Shown: positions 17,487 to 26,638, counted from the first letter of the stretch. The stretch: 64,000 nt of DNA from Reinekea marinisedimentorum (GCF_004341165.1 NZ_SLZR01000014.1:1-64000); one strand, 5' to 3'. Translations and numbers: made by a program. Notes: generated by a model not told the origin, from the sequence alone.

Positions 17487-17861
17487 TCAGGTTCGATCCG
17501 ACCATTTCCGGCGCCATTCCGGCGGCTCGTATTCCTCCGGCCAAAACTCTTTCTGCTGAACAATCTTCCCGTTGCGGACTGTATGGAAGCTGATCACCCG
17601 CGCTTTTACTTTGCCATCGGTGATGATTACATCTGAAACAACACGCTCACCTTCGGCGATAATATCCTGAACATCGAAACGCCAGATGCCGTCAGACGGA
17701 TAGAACTCGTTAACCGCGATAAAGTTTTCCTTTCCGCGTATCACCTCATTCGACATTGGCCAGTAACACACATACTCTTCGGCCAGCAGCTCGGCCGCCA
17801 ACCGGAAGTTATTGGTCTTCATTCGTAACCAAAAATCAAAGATCAGTGAATGCGCGTCCAT
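17487..17861 (-). CDS. SnoaL-like / NTF2-fold small protein
   Basis: A 124-residue protein of the NTF2-like superfamily, resembling SnoaL-like polyketide-cyclase or ketosteroid-isomerase-type domains: a first helix with FDFWLRMKTNNFRLAAELL, then YVCYWPMSNEVIRGKENFI and a beta-sheet ending VSFHTVRNGKIVQQKEFWPEEY. Such proteins bind small hydrophobic ligands or act as isomerases; here the function is unknown. I start at ATG 17861, preceded by GAAGGAAATGAG, rather than at 17918, which has no ribosome binding site. It stands alone. Confidence 0.7.
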   Translation of the reverse strand: MDAHSLIFDFWLRMKTNNFRLAAELLAEEYVCYWPMSNEVIRGKENFIAVNEFYPSDGIWRFDVQDIIAEGERVVSDVIITDGKVKARVISFHTVRNGKIVQQKEFWPEEYEPPEWRRKWSDRT

Positions 17862-18214
17862 CTCATTTCCTTCAGGTGAGTTACAGCAGGCTGCCGACAT
17901 AGACTGTAAATTTAACATACAGTGTTAAAAAACACTGCACAGAAACTAACACCGAATGAATTTGCCGGCTCCGCGCACAACAATCCCAAATACTGGCCTG
18001 CAAACGCCTAAGTTTTGCGCGTACGAGCGCTGAAAACGGACTCTCGGCCCATCAAAAAACAACACCTCACCAAAATTTTCATCGCTACCCCCCTAATATC
18101 GGCCTCTTTTAGATTAAAAAACACCCACTAGTAAAATTACCATATTGGATAGCCTTACCAGCACTGATATGATGCCGGCAAAATTTCTACTTTCTATTTT
18201 TCGGAGGCATTCTT
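17862..18214. other. Intergenic region, promoters of divergent genes
   Basis: About 350 bases between the divergent SnoaL-like and DMT transporter genes. It contains a dyad ACAGTGTT-AAAA-AACACTG near 17920-17938, which could be an operator, and A+T-rich promoter-like sequence after 18110. No gene is supported. Confidence 0.4.
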
Positions 18215-19090
18215 GTGGCTTATCTCATTGGTGTTACCTGCCTGTGGGCATTCTCTTTCAGTCTTATCGGGGTTTATCTGGCCGGCCAGGTGGATGGCTG
18301 GTTTTCCGTTCTGACACGCACGGCACTGGCAGCGCTGGTCTTTGCCCCCATGCTTAAGCCGAAGAGCGTCCCCATGAAGACCGCGCTGAAGCTGATGTCT
18401 ATCGGTGCCATTCAACTGGGGCTGATGTACTGCTTTTACTATCAGTCGTTCCTGTATCTCTCAGTGCCTGAAGTACTGTTGTTTACGGTGATGACGCCTG
18501 TTTATGTCACTCTGTTCAGCGATGCTGCCGAAAGAAAGTTCAACCCGAGCTTCTTTCTCTATGCTGCCATTGCCGTGCTCGGTGCAGTTGCCATTCGCTA
18601 CAACGGTATCGATTCCGGCTTTTTATTCGGGTTCTTCCTGGTGCAAATGGCAAACCTGTGTTTTGCCATTGGCCAGGTAAGCTATAAGCGATTGATCTCC
18701 ACTCAGGTGCAGTCGCTAAGCCAATCCACCGTATTTGGCTGGTTTTTCCTCGGCGCACTTTTGGTTGCAATCGTTGCCTTTGCTCTGTTCGGCAACCCGG
18801 AAAAACTGCCTACCACCGGTTTACAATGGGGCATTCTGATCTACCTGGGCACGGTGGCTTCCGGCCTTGGCTACTTCTTCTGGAACAAGGGTGCAACGAT
18901 AGTCAACGTTGGCGCGCTGGCGGTTGCAAACAACCTGCTGATTCCGGCCGGCATTCTGGTTAATGTCGTGATCTGGAACCGCGACGCAGACCTCTTCCGC
19001 CTGGCCATCGGCGCGGCGATCATTGTCTCCTCACTGCTGCTGAACCAATGGCAGGTTAAGAAGCGCAGCCCACTGGCTAAAACTGCCTGA
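18215..19090 (+). CDS. DMT superfamily (EamA) transporter
   Basis: An inner-membrane protein of 291 residues with ten predicted helices in two EamA repeats, such as LIGVTCLWAFSFSLIGVYL at the start and YLGTVASGLGYFFWNKGA in the second half. It resembles the carboxylate/amino acid/amine transporter branch. A GTG start follows GGAGG at an 8-base spacing. Substrate and direction are not known. The neighbouring Na+/alanine symporter is separately transcribed. Confidence 0.85.
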   Translation: MAYLIGVTCLWAFSFSLIGVYLAGQVDGWFSVLTRTALAALVFAPMLKPKSVPMKTALKLMSIGAIQLGLMYCFYYQSFLYLSVPEVLLFTVMTPVYVTLFSDAAERKFNPSFFLYAAIAVLGAVAIRYNGIDSGFLFGFFLVQMANLCFAIGQVSYKRLISTQVQSLSQSTVFGWFFLGALLVAIVAFALFGNPEKLPTTGLQWGILIYLGTVASGLGYFFWNKGATIVNVGALAVANNLLIPAGILVNVVIWNRDADLFRLAIGAAIIVSSLLLNQWQVKKRSPLAKTA

Positions 19091-19100
19091 TATCCCTTCA

Positions 19101-19137
19101 AAACCGGCCAGAACCTCTGCGCGAAACTGGCCGGTTT
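19101..19137 (+). terminator. Terminator after the DMT transporter gene
   Basis: AAACCGGCCAG pairs with CTGGCCGGTTT (11-bp perfect stem, 15-base loop) 11 bases after the stop. The T-tract is short (part of the stem), but the stem is strong. Confidence 0.75.
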
Positions 19138-19650
19138 CGAATTTGATTCAAATCAAGGTGGGTTTATTTATTGAAAAAACCCTGCCTTGCCGCTTTACAG
19201 ACAACCCGTTCGGGACTTGTTCAAAATTCCTTCCAGGCTGGCACTATTGGCACTAAAAATCACACAAATACCGGCAGTGATTTTTATCGTGAATCTTCAG
19301 GATGACAGATAGAAAACCCTGATTATTGCTCTTTGGCAGTGCACTCTTTGAATTATCCAGGCCATATTAGTGCATTCCTTTCCCATCACCGGCGATATAT
19401 CGACCGGTACCAAGACAGCTAACATCCGTATTCGTAGTTTTTATGCCACATTTATCCGGTTTTCGCGGCCGGTTTAACGCAGTTCGGCCTTCAGGAAAAA
19501 TTGCTGATCATTTGGTATGTTTGCTGCTTTGCGCACGACCATCATTAAAAGGCGCGCCGAACCGCTGTGACATGGCGATTCTGTGCCGCCTGACAGGTCT
19601 ATTCACACAAAATATAACAACAAAAAAGCAATGCTTACGGAGAATCAAAA
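19138..19650. other. Long leader/intergenic region before the Na+:alanine symporter
   Basis: More than 500 bases with no supported gene. A 74-codon frame at 19443-19667 lacks a ribosome binding site, overlaps the symporter start and has no family features. I looked for a glycine-type riboswitch, given the downstream symporter, and saw no convincing core motif. A long 5' leader is possible but unproven. Confidence 0.4.
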
Positions 19651-21156
19651 TTGGCAGCAACGATTAATTATTTGAATGGAATCATTTGGAGTCCGGCACT
19701 GATCTATCTTTGCCTGGGCGCGGGTTTGTATTTTTCTATCCGCACCCGCTTTATGCAGGTTCGTGGGTTCAAGGAAATGCTGAACCTGATGTTCAAAGGT
19801 GAGAAATCACCCGAGGGGGTTACTTCTTTTCAGGCGCTGGCGATGTCGCTTTCCGGCCGCGTAGGTACCGGTAACATTGCCGGTGTTGCGACAGCCATTG
19901 CCATCGGTGGGCCGGGTGCGGTGTTCTGGATGTGGGTCGTTGCCTTCCTGGGCGCATCAACCGCCTATATTGAATCAACTCTGGGCCAGATCTACAAAGA
20001 AGTGGACGACAACGGCCTGTATCGCGGTGGCCCGGCCTACTTTATTGAAAAGGCCATGGGTCAAAAATGGTATGCGTGGATATTCGCCGTGGCGACCATT
20101 GTTGCCACCGGTCTTTTCCTGCCAGGTGTTCAGGCGAACTCCATTGCGGCCGGTGTTGAAACCGCCTGGGGCGTTACGCCAATGATCACGGCCACCATCA
20201 TTATTGTTGGCCTGGCGTTCATTATCTTCGGTGGCGTAAAACGCATTGCGGCTTTTGCTCAGGTTGTCGTCCCGTTTATGGCCATGGCCTACATCATTAT
20301 CGCGGTGGCCATTGTTGCCATGAATGCCAGCGAAATCCCGGCTATGATCGCTCTCATCGTCAAGAGTGCGCTGGGCTTCAATGCAGGCTTTGGTGCAATG
20401 GTGGGCATGGCGATCCAATGGGGTGTTAAGCGCGGCATTTACTCCAATGAAGCCGGTCAGGGTACCGGCCCTCACGCTGCGGCAGCGGCAGAGGTATCGC
20501 ACCCGGCCAAGCAGGGTTATGTGCAGGCCTTTTCAGTTTATATCGATACCCTTTTCGTTTGCTCCGCCACTGCGTTCATGCTGCTGGCAACCGGCAGCTA
20601 CAACGTACAGGGTGCCGACGGTACTATGCTGGTCAATAACCTGCCCGGTATTGCAGAAGGCCCCGCGTTTACACAGCATGCGGTCGAATCTGTACTGCCC
20701 GGTTTTGGCTCCAGCTTCGTTGCGCTGGCACTGATCTTCTTCTCGTTCACCACCATGATGGCTTACTACTACATGGCGGATTCAAATATTGCTTACATCA
20801 ACCGCAAAGTGCATCGCCCGTGGTTGAGCCTTGCATTGAAAATCGCATTCCTGGGTGCGGTCGGCTTTGGTACCGTGAAAAGCGCCGGCTTTGCATGGGC
20901 GATGGGTGATGTTGGCGTTGGCCTGATGGCCTGGCTGAATATTGTCGCTATCATTATTCTGCAGAAACCGGCACTGAAGTGTTTAAAAGACTATGAAGCA
21001 CAAAAGAAATCCGGCAAGAAAAGCCCTATTTTCGATCCGGATGCACTCGGAATTAAAAACGCCGAACTCTGGAAAGACATTAAAAAGCGTCAGGAAAGCA
21101 CCAGCCAGGAAGAAGAGCCCTTACCAAGCTCTCTGGCAGCGAGAGGCAGCGCTTAA
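19651..21156 (+). CDS. Sodium:alanine (AGCS) symporter
   Basis: An inner-membrane symporter of 501 residues that takes up alanine or glycine with sodium. Family marks: YFSIRTRFMQVRGF near residue 30, FQALAMSLSGRVGTGNIAGVATAI (sodium and substrate site) near residue 60-80, GGPAYFIEKAMG, and the signature KRGIYSNEAGQGTGP around 265. A TTG start is used, with CGGAGA eight bases upstream. It is followed by the long copy of a dispersed repeat and a terminator. Confidence 0.93.
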   Translation: MAATINYLNGIIWSPALIYLCLGAGLYFSIRTRFMQVRGFKEMLNLMFKGEKSPEGVTSFQALAMSLSGRVGTGNIAGVATAIAIGGPGAVFWMWVVAFLGASTAYIESTLGQIYKEVDDNGLYRGGPAYFIEKAMGQKWYAWIFAVATIVATGLFLPGVQANSIAAGVETAWGVTPMITATIIIVGLAFIIFGGVKRIAAFAQVVVPFMAMAYIIIAVAIVAMNASEIPAMIALIVKSALGFNAGFGAMVGMAIQWGVKRGIYSNEAGQGTGPHAAAAAEVSHPAKQGYVQAFSVYIDTLFVCSATAFMLLATGSYNVQGADGTMLVNNLPGIAEGPAFTQHAVESVLPGFGSSFVALALIFFSFTTMMAYYYMADSNIAYINRKVHRPWLSLALKIAFLGAVGFGTVKSAGFAWAMGDVGVGLMAWLNIVAIIILQKPALKCLKDYEAQKKSGKKSPIFDPDALGIKNAELWKDIKKRQESTSQEEEPLPSSLAARGSA

Positions 21157-21188
21157 TTAAAGCAGGAAACCTGTGAACCACTAAAGCC

Positions 21189-21347
21189 CAGACTGATGAC
21201 AAAGTTGCCGCAGCTTTCGAGCCGGTGAAAAGGTATCGCTTAAATGGACGTCGAAAACATGGATGTTTTCGTCGAGCGTATCAGGACGATACTTGCAGCG
21301 GTCCATTTAAGCGATACCTTTTCGGCGGCGTGGTTTATCGACAACCT
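21189..21347 (+). repeat. Dispersed repeat, long form (159 bp) with internal palindrome
   Basis: The first 23 bases (CAGACTGATGACAAAGTT...) and last 33 bases (TACCTTTTCGGCG...GACAACCT) recur at 61573-61628 on the minus strand, directly joined. Here 103 extra bases separate them, carrying a perfect 22-bp inverted repeat (21228-21249 with 21301-21322) and two small inner hairpins. No reading frame is evident. It behaves like a MITE- or REP-type noncoding element and lies between an end-of-gene and a terminator. Confidence 0.85.
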
Positions 21348-21371
21348 AAGCCGGCTTTTGCCGGCTTTTTC
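21348..21371. terminator. Terminator between convergent genes
   Basis: AAGCCGGC and GCCGGCTT form an 8-bp stem with loop TTTT, followed by four T. It abuts the right end of the long repeat and serves the symporter gene. Confidence 0.85.
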
Positions 21372-21385
21372 CTTCACGACTTTAG

Positions 21386-21667
21386 CTAGTCCCAGTTTAC
21401 CTCCAACGGTTTGCTGATCTTTGCGTCTTCCTTGCCGGCACAGCGCTCAAGATCACCCAACATCAGGTAACGGTTGCCACCAAATTTCTCGAAAAGTTCG
21501 TCGCCTTCCTCCGCAAACTGCGCAGGCGGAAATGCAAGCAACACATCATTCTTTGAAATGCCGGCACGCTTCATCAATTCCTTACCATCTTCTTCGCTGA
21601 TGACCTGAGGATTTGCCGGTGTGCCGTGTGACCAACCGAAATGTCGGTTATAAACAAAATATTTCAT
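21386..21667 (-). CDS. Small conserved-looking protein, function unknown
   Basis: A 93-residue soluble protein starting MKYFVYNRHFGWSHGTPANP, with an acidic middle and ending PLEVNWD. No family was recognised. AAAGG lies upstream of the ATG, the codon usage resembles its neighbours, and it ends before a terminator, so it is probably real. It lies 28 bases after the stop of the solute-binding-protein gene on the same strand and may be cotranscribed with it. Confidence 0.6.
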   Translation of the reverse strand: MKYFVYNRHFGWSHGTPANPQVISEEDGKELMKRAGISKNDVLLAFPPAQFAEEGDELFEKFGGNRYLMLGDLERCAGKEDAKISKPLEVNWD

Positions 21668-21695
21668 AAGTACCTTTTCTTAAAACTATGCCAGC

Positions 21696-23246
21696 CTATT
21701 TGTACTGGCGGTTATAACTGGCTTGCAGTGCCTTCTGGACTTTATAAAACCCCATTTGCTCCAGAGTTTCCATATAGATTTTCCAGTCTTTATCGACGTC
21801 ACTCAAACCCATAATCCAATCCTGCTGCATGTCCAGCATATAAGAAAGAATATCCGGCCAGTATCGGTCATAAGTTTGCTGTTCCGATTCGTTCAGGACA
21901 AAGCCCGGGAACTGATCGAGAATATAGCCACCGTCGATGTACATCTGCACGCCTTTCATCGCGATATCATTGGTCCACTGACGCTCGTAGCTGTAGTCCT
22001 GATAAAAGCCTATCGGTATTTGCGCGCCAACATCCCACATTTGTGAGTTCACCGCGCTCTTAGAATTTAATACCTTTTCGGTAAAGACAGCCTGCCCGGC
22101 AACCTTGTTCCAGGTTTGGCCTTCTACACCGAAATTGGAAATATTGCGGCCCTTCTCAGAGAAAATAAAATCCATGTACTTAATCGTTTCAATGGGGTGC
22201 TTGTTGTCGACAGTAATGGCCCAGCCATCCGGCTTAACCGGTGAGCGACCATGCTCTTCAATGCGTTTCCCGGAGATGCTTTCCGGTGGTGCGATGGGTA
22301 CCAAGTTAAAGCCCGGAATGTTATCGGCCAGCGAGACATTAAATGCCGAGGTAGACGAAAACCAGTCGTGAATAACGCCACCACGATCGTTGCCGAGTAA
22401 AATCTCACGGGATTTATTACCACGGGTAAACAGCTCGCGATCGATCAGCCTTTCTTTATACCACTGGGCAATCTGGCGAATACCGTTGCGATACTCTGGC
22501 TCTGCATAGCCGTAGTGAACGACGTCATCTTCAATATAAAACTGGTGGGCGGTATCGCTGCCGGTTGAACGGCCGTCCCACAGCACCAGCAGACGCAGCA
22601 CCTCTTCCCAGTGCCGGAAAAACATCGGCACCTCATCTTTAATACCGTTGCCATTCGGGTCTCTATCCCGAAAGGCGATCAGCACCTCATGCAGTTGCTC
22701 TACAGTTTGAGGCTGTGCCAGGCCCAGCTTATCGAGCCAATCCTGGCGGATAAAATAGCCTTTGCCGGCCTGACCATCAGGCACATAGGGAATGTAATAG
22801 AGGTTTCCGTCTGATGCGGTAATGGCATTTTTTATGACCGGATGAGCGTCGAAAAAGGCCTGCAGGTTGGGTGCGTGATCTTCAATTAATTTGTTCAGCG
22901 CAACCAAACGCCCCTGCCGGCCCAATTCCATGAACCGACTGGCTACGCCGGCGCCACCGATAATGTCGGGCAAGGTTTCATGGGTCAGCAGCTCTTCCAG
23001 CAAATCAGCGCTGTTGGTGCCGACCTTTTCCGCAACCCCTTTCAGCTTAATGCCGGTGAGGCGCTGGTACTCTCTGGCCACGGGCCAGTTTTCATCCCAG
23101 GCGTATTTGTTACTGAAGTGCATATGGATATCCAGCTCCAGCGGTGTACTGACAATGCGGTAATCGGCATCGGTCGCGGCCTGTACAGGTAATAGGACGG
23201 ATGCGGCAGTAAAGAAAAACAGCAATAGGTGATCAATAAATCTCAT
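21696..23246 (-). CDS. Extracellular sugar-binding protein, LplA/AlgQ type
   Basis: A 516-residue periplasmic protein with a signal peptide (residues 1-23, ending VQA-A). It resembles family-1 solute-binding proteins of the AlgQ/LplA branch. An EF-hand-like calcium loop DRDPNGNGIKDE lies near residue 195, as in the alginate-binding AlgQ proteins, and KPDGWAIT and FPGFVLNESEQ segments occur in the C-terminal half. Oligosaccharide binding is likely. No ABC permease or ATPase gene is adjacent; a second solute-binding protein gene lies 50 bases upstream on the same strand, so the two form a probable operon. Confidence 0.82.
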   Translation of the reverse strand: MRFIDHLLLFFFTAASVLLPVQAATDADYRIVSTPLELDIHMHFSNKYAWDENWPVAREYQRLTGIKLKGVAEKVGTNSADLLEELLTHETLPDIIGGAGVASRFMELGRQGRLVALNKLIEDHAPNLQAFFDAHPVIKNAITASDGNLYYIPYVPDGQAGKGYFIRQDWLDKLGLAQPQTVEQLHEVLIAFRDRDPNGNGIKDEVPMFFRHWEEVLRLLVLWDGRSTGSDTAHQFYIEDDVVHYGYAEPEYRNGIRQIAQWYKERLIDRELFTRGNKSREILLGNDRGGVIHDWFSSTSAFNVSLADNIPGFNLVPIAPPESISGKRIEEHGRSPVKPDGWAITVDNKHPIETIKYMDFIFSEKGRNISNFGVEGQTWNKVAGQAVFTEKVLNSKSAVNSQMWDVGAQIPIGFYQDYSYERQWTNDIAMKGVQMYIDGGYILDQFPGFVLNESEQQTYDRYWPDILSYMLDMQQDWIMGLSDVDKDWKIYMETLEQMGFYKVQKALQASYNRQYK

Positions 23247-23296
23247 AATGAATCTCTTTTATTCTTTTTATTTTATTCCTGATCAAAACCAGTCCA

Positions 23297-24574
23297 CTAA
23301 ATAATGGTGTACTGAGCCTTTTTCAGGGATTTCAACAGGTGCTTCTGGAATTCGTCGCCGGATAATTTACGTTCTTCTGAAAAAATATCGGCGATGACCT
23401 GCAGGTAAGCCTCAGTAACAAACGGCGAAGCTGACATGCCGTTGGCCAGGCTGGGTAACACCAGGTTGTTGCGCTCTGCTGACTTGAACACATTTGCAGC
23501 CTGCACAGAGCACTGGCTGTAGTGTTCCAGGCTGACGTCCATTCTCGGCGGAATAGAACCCTTCACCTGGTTCATTTCACGCTGAACCTGCTCACTCACC
23601 AGCAAACCGATGAACTGCTCCTGCAGGTTCTGGGTAGTGGCCTCCGGCTGGTTGAACACCGCAACGCTGTCGACACTGTAAACAAACGCGTTCTCGGTCC
23701 CCGGCATAGCAAAGCACTGATAGTTTTTACCCGGCTTGTAGCCAACAATGGATAGCTCACCGCTGATCCAGTCACCCCCCATCAGGAAGCCCACCTGATC
23801 GTTGTAGAACTGCTCGGCAGGCTTATACCAGCGACTGTTGCTGACATTAATGCTGGCCAACGAAAGCAATTGCTGAAGGCGGTCATAGGCAACAACAAAA
23901 GCCGGGTCTTTAAAGGCTCTGATGTTGTTGTCTACAAAGGCCTGGCGGTAAAGATCGGCACCACCAACCGACAGCAAAATAGACTCATAGATAGTCGCCA
24001 GCTGCCAGGGCTCGTCGCCAACCGCTAAAGGGCGAATGCCTCTTTGCTTTAACGTTCTCATGGCACTGATTAACTCATCCCAGTTTTGTGGCTGAGTAAT
24101 GCCGTGCCGTTGCAGCAGTTTTTCGTTGGAAAAAACCAGGTTTGTGCGGTGCAGGCTGACAGGAATGGCGTAGGGCTTACCGTTCACCTCCATCTGTTGA
24201 CGGACAATGGGGTAAAACTGATTCAGCTCATTCCGGTAGTTCTGGTAAGCGGATAAATCCTTCAAAAAGCCCAGCCGGGCCCATCGGGCAATGCCCGCCC
24301 CTTTCACAAAAGCAGCATCCGGTGCCTCTCCGTGCAGTGCCGCATCGGTGAGCTTTTCACGGGTGGATTCACCGCCGGCACCGGTCAGAAAGGTGCCGGA
24401 AATATCGTGACCGGACTCCAGCACATTCACTCGCATCACCGAATAAGCACTGGTCTCTGAGATAGACGACCAATAATGCATCAGGTTTAGAGTGGTGGCG
24501 TTTCCAGGAACATGTAACAACAAAAATAACGAGCAGCAGGCAACACGCCTGTGCATGGCGGATGGTAATTTCAT
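23297..24574 (-). CDS. Extracellular solute-binding protein, family 1
   Basis: A 425-residue exported protein with a signal peptide ending near PGNA-T. It has the sugar-binding-protein layout: LNLMHYWSSISE at the mature start, GEAPDAAFVKGAGIARWA, YAIPVSLHRTNLVFSNEKLL near residue 135 and VGFLMGGDWISGEL near 270. I chose ATG 24574, which is preceded by TTGGAG; a TTG 12 bases earlier is possible. It lies upstream of the AlgQ-like gene in the same orientation, with no transporter permease or ATPase genes nearby. It may feed a transporter elsewhere or a membrane sensor. Confidence 0.82.
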   Translation of the reverse strand: MKLPSAMHRRVACCSLFLLLHVPGNATTLNLMHYWSSISETSAYSVMRVNVLESGHDISGTFLTGAGGESTREKLTDAALHGEAPDAAFVKGAGIARWARLGFLKDLSAYQNYRNELNQFYPIVRQQMEVNGKPYAIPVSLHRTNLVFSNEKLLQRHGITQPQNWDELISAMRTLKQRGIRPLAVGDEPWQLATIYESILLSVGGADLYRQAFVDNNIRAFKDPAFVVAYDRLQQLLSLASINVSNSRWYKPAEQFYNDQVGFLMGGDWISGELSIVGYKPGKNYQCFAMPGTENAFVYSVDSVAVFNQPEATTQNLQEQFIGLLVSEQVQREMNQVKGSIPPRMDVSLEHYSQCSVQAANVFKSAERNNLVLPSLANGMSASPFVTEAYLQVIADIFSEERKLSGDEFQKHLLKSLKKAQYTII

Positions 24575-24760
24575 GAGCAACTCCAAACTAATTGTTTTTA
24601 TTTTTATGCCTGGTACCGCTTACAAACCCGGGTACCGGTTTTGCCGGTGCACCTAAGGTGTCATTCCGGCAAGGACGCGGTATTTTACATTGCTCATACA
24701 ATATTACGATAATCCAAATATATCTTTACAATCGTCAGAACTGATCAGGATAGATCGAAC

Positions 24761-25354
24761 TCAAGCAAGCATCATCGGGTACAGACTGACCACTAACAGT
24801 GACGCCATGCCCAGGTTAAACAGTCGTAATCTGCCCGGCTTTGCCAGCCAGCCGGTAAGGGATTGCCCCATCAGCACCCATACACCGCAAGAGGGTACGT
24901 TCACCATACAAAATATCAACGCCACCAAAACTATTGTGTGCAGGTTTTGGCCCGGTGCATACAGACTGATCGCCGTCAGAGCCATGCTCCAGCTTTTCGG
25001 ATTAACCCATTGGAACAGCGCCGCCTGCACAAAGCTCATCGGTTGCTTTGCCTTTTGCGCTTCCAGGGCATTGCTGCTGCGGGCAATCTTAAAGGCCAGA
25101 TAAAGCAGGTAAAGCACACAGCCCGCCTGCAAAACCTGCAGACCGGCCGGGATGCTCTGCAGCAGGCTCATCACACCGACGCCCACCAGCAGCATCATGA
25201 ACGCAAAGCCCAGGCCTACCCCGAGCAGATGCGGCAATGAACTGCGCACGCCAAAATTGGCGCCCGAGGTCATCAGCATGATGTTATTCGGGCCGGGTGT
25301 AATCGAGGAAACAAACGCATAGAGCGCCAATGCAATGAGAATTTCGGTGGTCAT
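24761..25354 (-). CDS. LysE/RhtB family amino-acid exporter
   Basis: An inner-membrane protein of 197 residues with about six helices. SSITPGPNNIMLMTSGANFG near residue 15 is the LysE family signature, and FQWVNPKSWSMAL near 130 is the second. Predicted to export amino acids. I start at ATG 25354, which has AGGAG upstream; an open extension of 56 residues lacks family features. An Lrp/AsnC regulator is transcribed divergently, a frequent pairing in which the regulator senses the exported amino acid. Confidence 0.87.
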   Translation of the reverse strand: MTTEILIALALYAFVSSITPGPNNIMLMTSGANFGVRSSLPHLLGVGLGFAFMMLLVGVGVMSLLQSIPAGLQVLQAGCVLYLLYLAFKIARSSNALEAQKAKQPMSFVQAALFQWVNPKSWSMALTAISLYAPGQNLHTIVLVALIFCMVNVPSCGVWVLMGQSLTGWLAKPGRLRLFNLGMASLLVVSLYPMMLA

Positions 25355-25457
25355 GTTGTGCTCCTTTGCCATAGATTTTATGGTCAAAAGAATAAAAGAC
25401 TTCACTGGCATCAGGATTGCGTTTATTGTTCTTAAAACATTTATTTTGCAATAAACA

Positions 25458-25907
25458 ATGAAAATAGACCGAATCAACGAACATATATTGCAGGTTCTGA
25501 AAAAGGACGGAAAAATCACCAATACGGTACTGGCGGAAAAGGTTGGGCTTTCCCCCTCTGCCTGCCTGAGAAGGGTGCAGGAACTGGAAAACCAGGGCGT
25601 TATCAGCGGCTATCGGGCGGTGATTAATTCACAGAAGCTGGGTAAGGGCTTTATCGCCTATGCGGAGATAGGTATCAGCCCTCACACGAAGGTGGCTCAG
25701 ACTCAGTTTGAAGAGGCGATAACGCTGGCGGCAGAGGTTGTTGAATGCCACAACGTCACCGGAACTTTTGAATACCTGCTGAGAATTGAAACGAACGACA
25801 TGGCCGGCTACAAACAATTTCACAGCGAAGTGCTCGGCAATATACCGTCAGTGTCGGCAATCTCCACACTGGTTGTCATGGATTCACCGAAGGACGACCG
25901 GCGCTAA
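25458..25907 (+). CDS. Lrp/AsnC family transcriptional regulator
   Basis: A 149-residue DNA-binding protein. The N-terminal winged helix-turn-helix (VLAEKVGLSPSACLRRVQELENQGVI, residues 23-48) and C-terminal RAM ligand-binding domain (VVECHNVTGTFEYLLRIE near residue 95) are complete. It is divergent from the LysE exporter gene and probably regulates it in response to an amino acid. Its 3' end overlaps the convergent PadR gene by four bases. Confidence 0.88.
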   Translation: MKIDRINEHILQVLKKDGKITNTVLAEKVGLSPSACLRRVQELENQGVISGYRAVINSQKLGKGFIAYAEIGISPHTKVAQTQFEEAITLAAEVVECHNVTGTFEYLLRIETNDMAGYKQFHSEVLGNIPSVSAISTLVVMDSPKDDRR

Positions 25908-26476
25908 CCGTTTATATCGAATATGCTGTTGAGCTGATCTGCAGTTTCAGGGTTCTCAAGAATCTCCAGAACGGCCTTCATGTACTTAAGCTCTACCCGA
26001 ATATGCTCCAGCGACATATTGCTGAGTATCGGCGAAAGGCTGTTCAGCAAAGGGTTTTCCGCCTTCTTTTTGCGGATAATACTCTTCTGGTTTTTAACTT
26101 CCTGCTGCAGATCTTCAATATGTTGCCGCACAAACGCCTGCGCCATGTCATTCGGCAATACATGCAAAAACGCCAAGCCCAGTGTGCGCGGGTCGTCATT
26201 GAAACCGCTGATAAAGTCTCTGACTTCCTGTTGCAGTAATTCCCGCCCCGCATCCGTCATTTCGAATTCGTTGCGAACCGGCCGATTGCCAACCTGCTGT
26301 TCGGTGCCATAAATGTAGCCGTGCTTTTCCAGCCAGCCTAAACGGTTATACAACGAACTCACGCTGATGTTGGCCCAGCGGTTCATCTCCGTTGCCTCAA
26401 CAAAAGTTTTTATGTCGTAGCCATGCTGTGGTTTATTTTCGAGCAACCCCAGAATTATTAAATCGTATCTATTCAT
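25904..26476 (-). CDS. PadR family transcriptional regulator
   Basis: A 190-residue regulator. The N-terminal PadR winged helix has MNRYDLIILGLLENKPQHGYDIK and ISVSSLYNRLGWLEKHGYI, and the C-terminal half is helical, with a coiled-coil-like QQEVKNQKSIIRKKKAEN stretch that should mediate dimerisation. It lies just before the nifU promoter region, divergent from nifU. No link to nitrogen fixation is implied by the family, and the regulated gene is not evident. Confidence 0.85.
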   Translation of the reverse strand: MNRYDLIILGLLENKPQHGYDIKTFVEATEMNRWANISVSSLYNRLGWLEKHGYIYGTEQQVGNRPVRNEFEMTDAGRELLQQEVRDFISGFNDDPRTLGLAFLHVLPNDMAQAFVRQHIEDLQQEVKNQKSIIRKKKAENPLLNSLSPILSNMSLEHIRVELKYMKAVLEILENPETADQLNSIFDING

Positions 26477-26622
26477 GTTTCTCTCACTTTGCGTACTTCA
26501 GGCAAAATTAACCAACGCGACATTCTAATATTAGCAGTTACGCAACAGAACGTCTTAATTAGTAAATAGCCAAACATCGATTGGTTTAAGTAACAAGCCC
26601 TGCCACTGAAATTACAAAGCAT

Positions 26623-26638
26623 TGTTACAAAACCTACA
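26623..26638 (+). promoter_or_regulatory. NifA upstream activator site for nifU
   Basis: TGTTACAAAACCTACA: exact TGT-N10-ACA, about 114 bases upstream of the sigma-54 element, within the usual enhancer distance. Confidence 0.75.

Noticed and set aside
19443-19667. 74-codon frame before the Na+:alanine symporter
   Set aside because: Overlaps the symporter start, lacks a ribosome binding site and protein-like composition.
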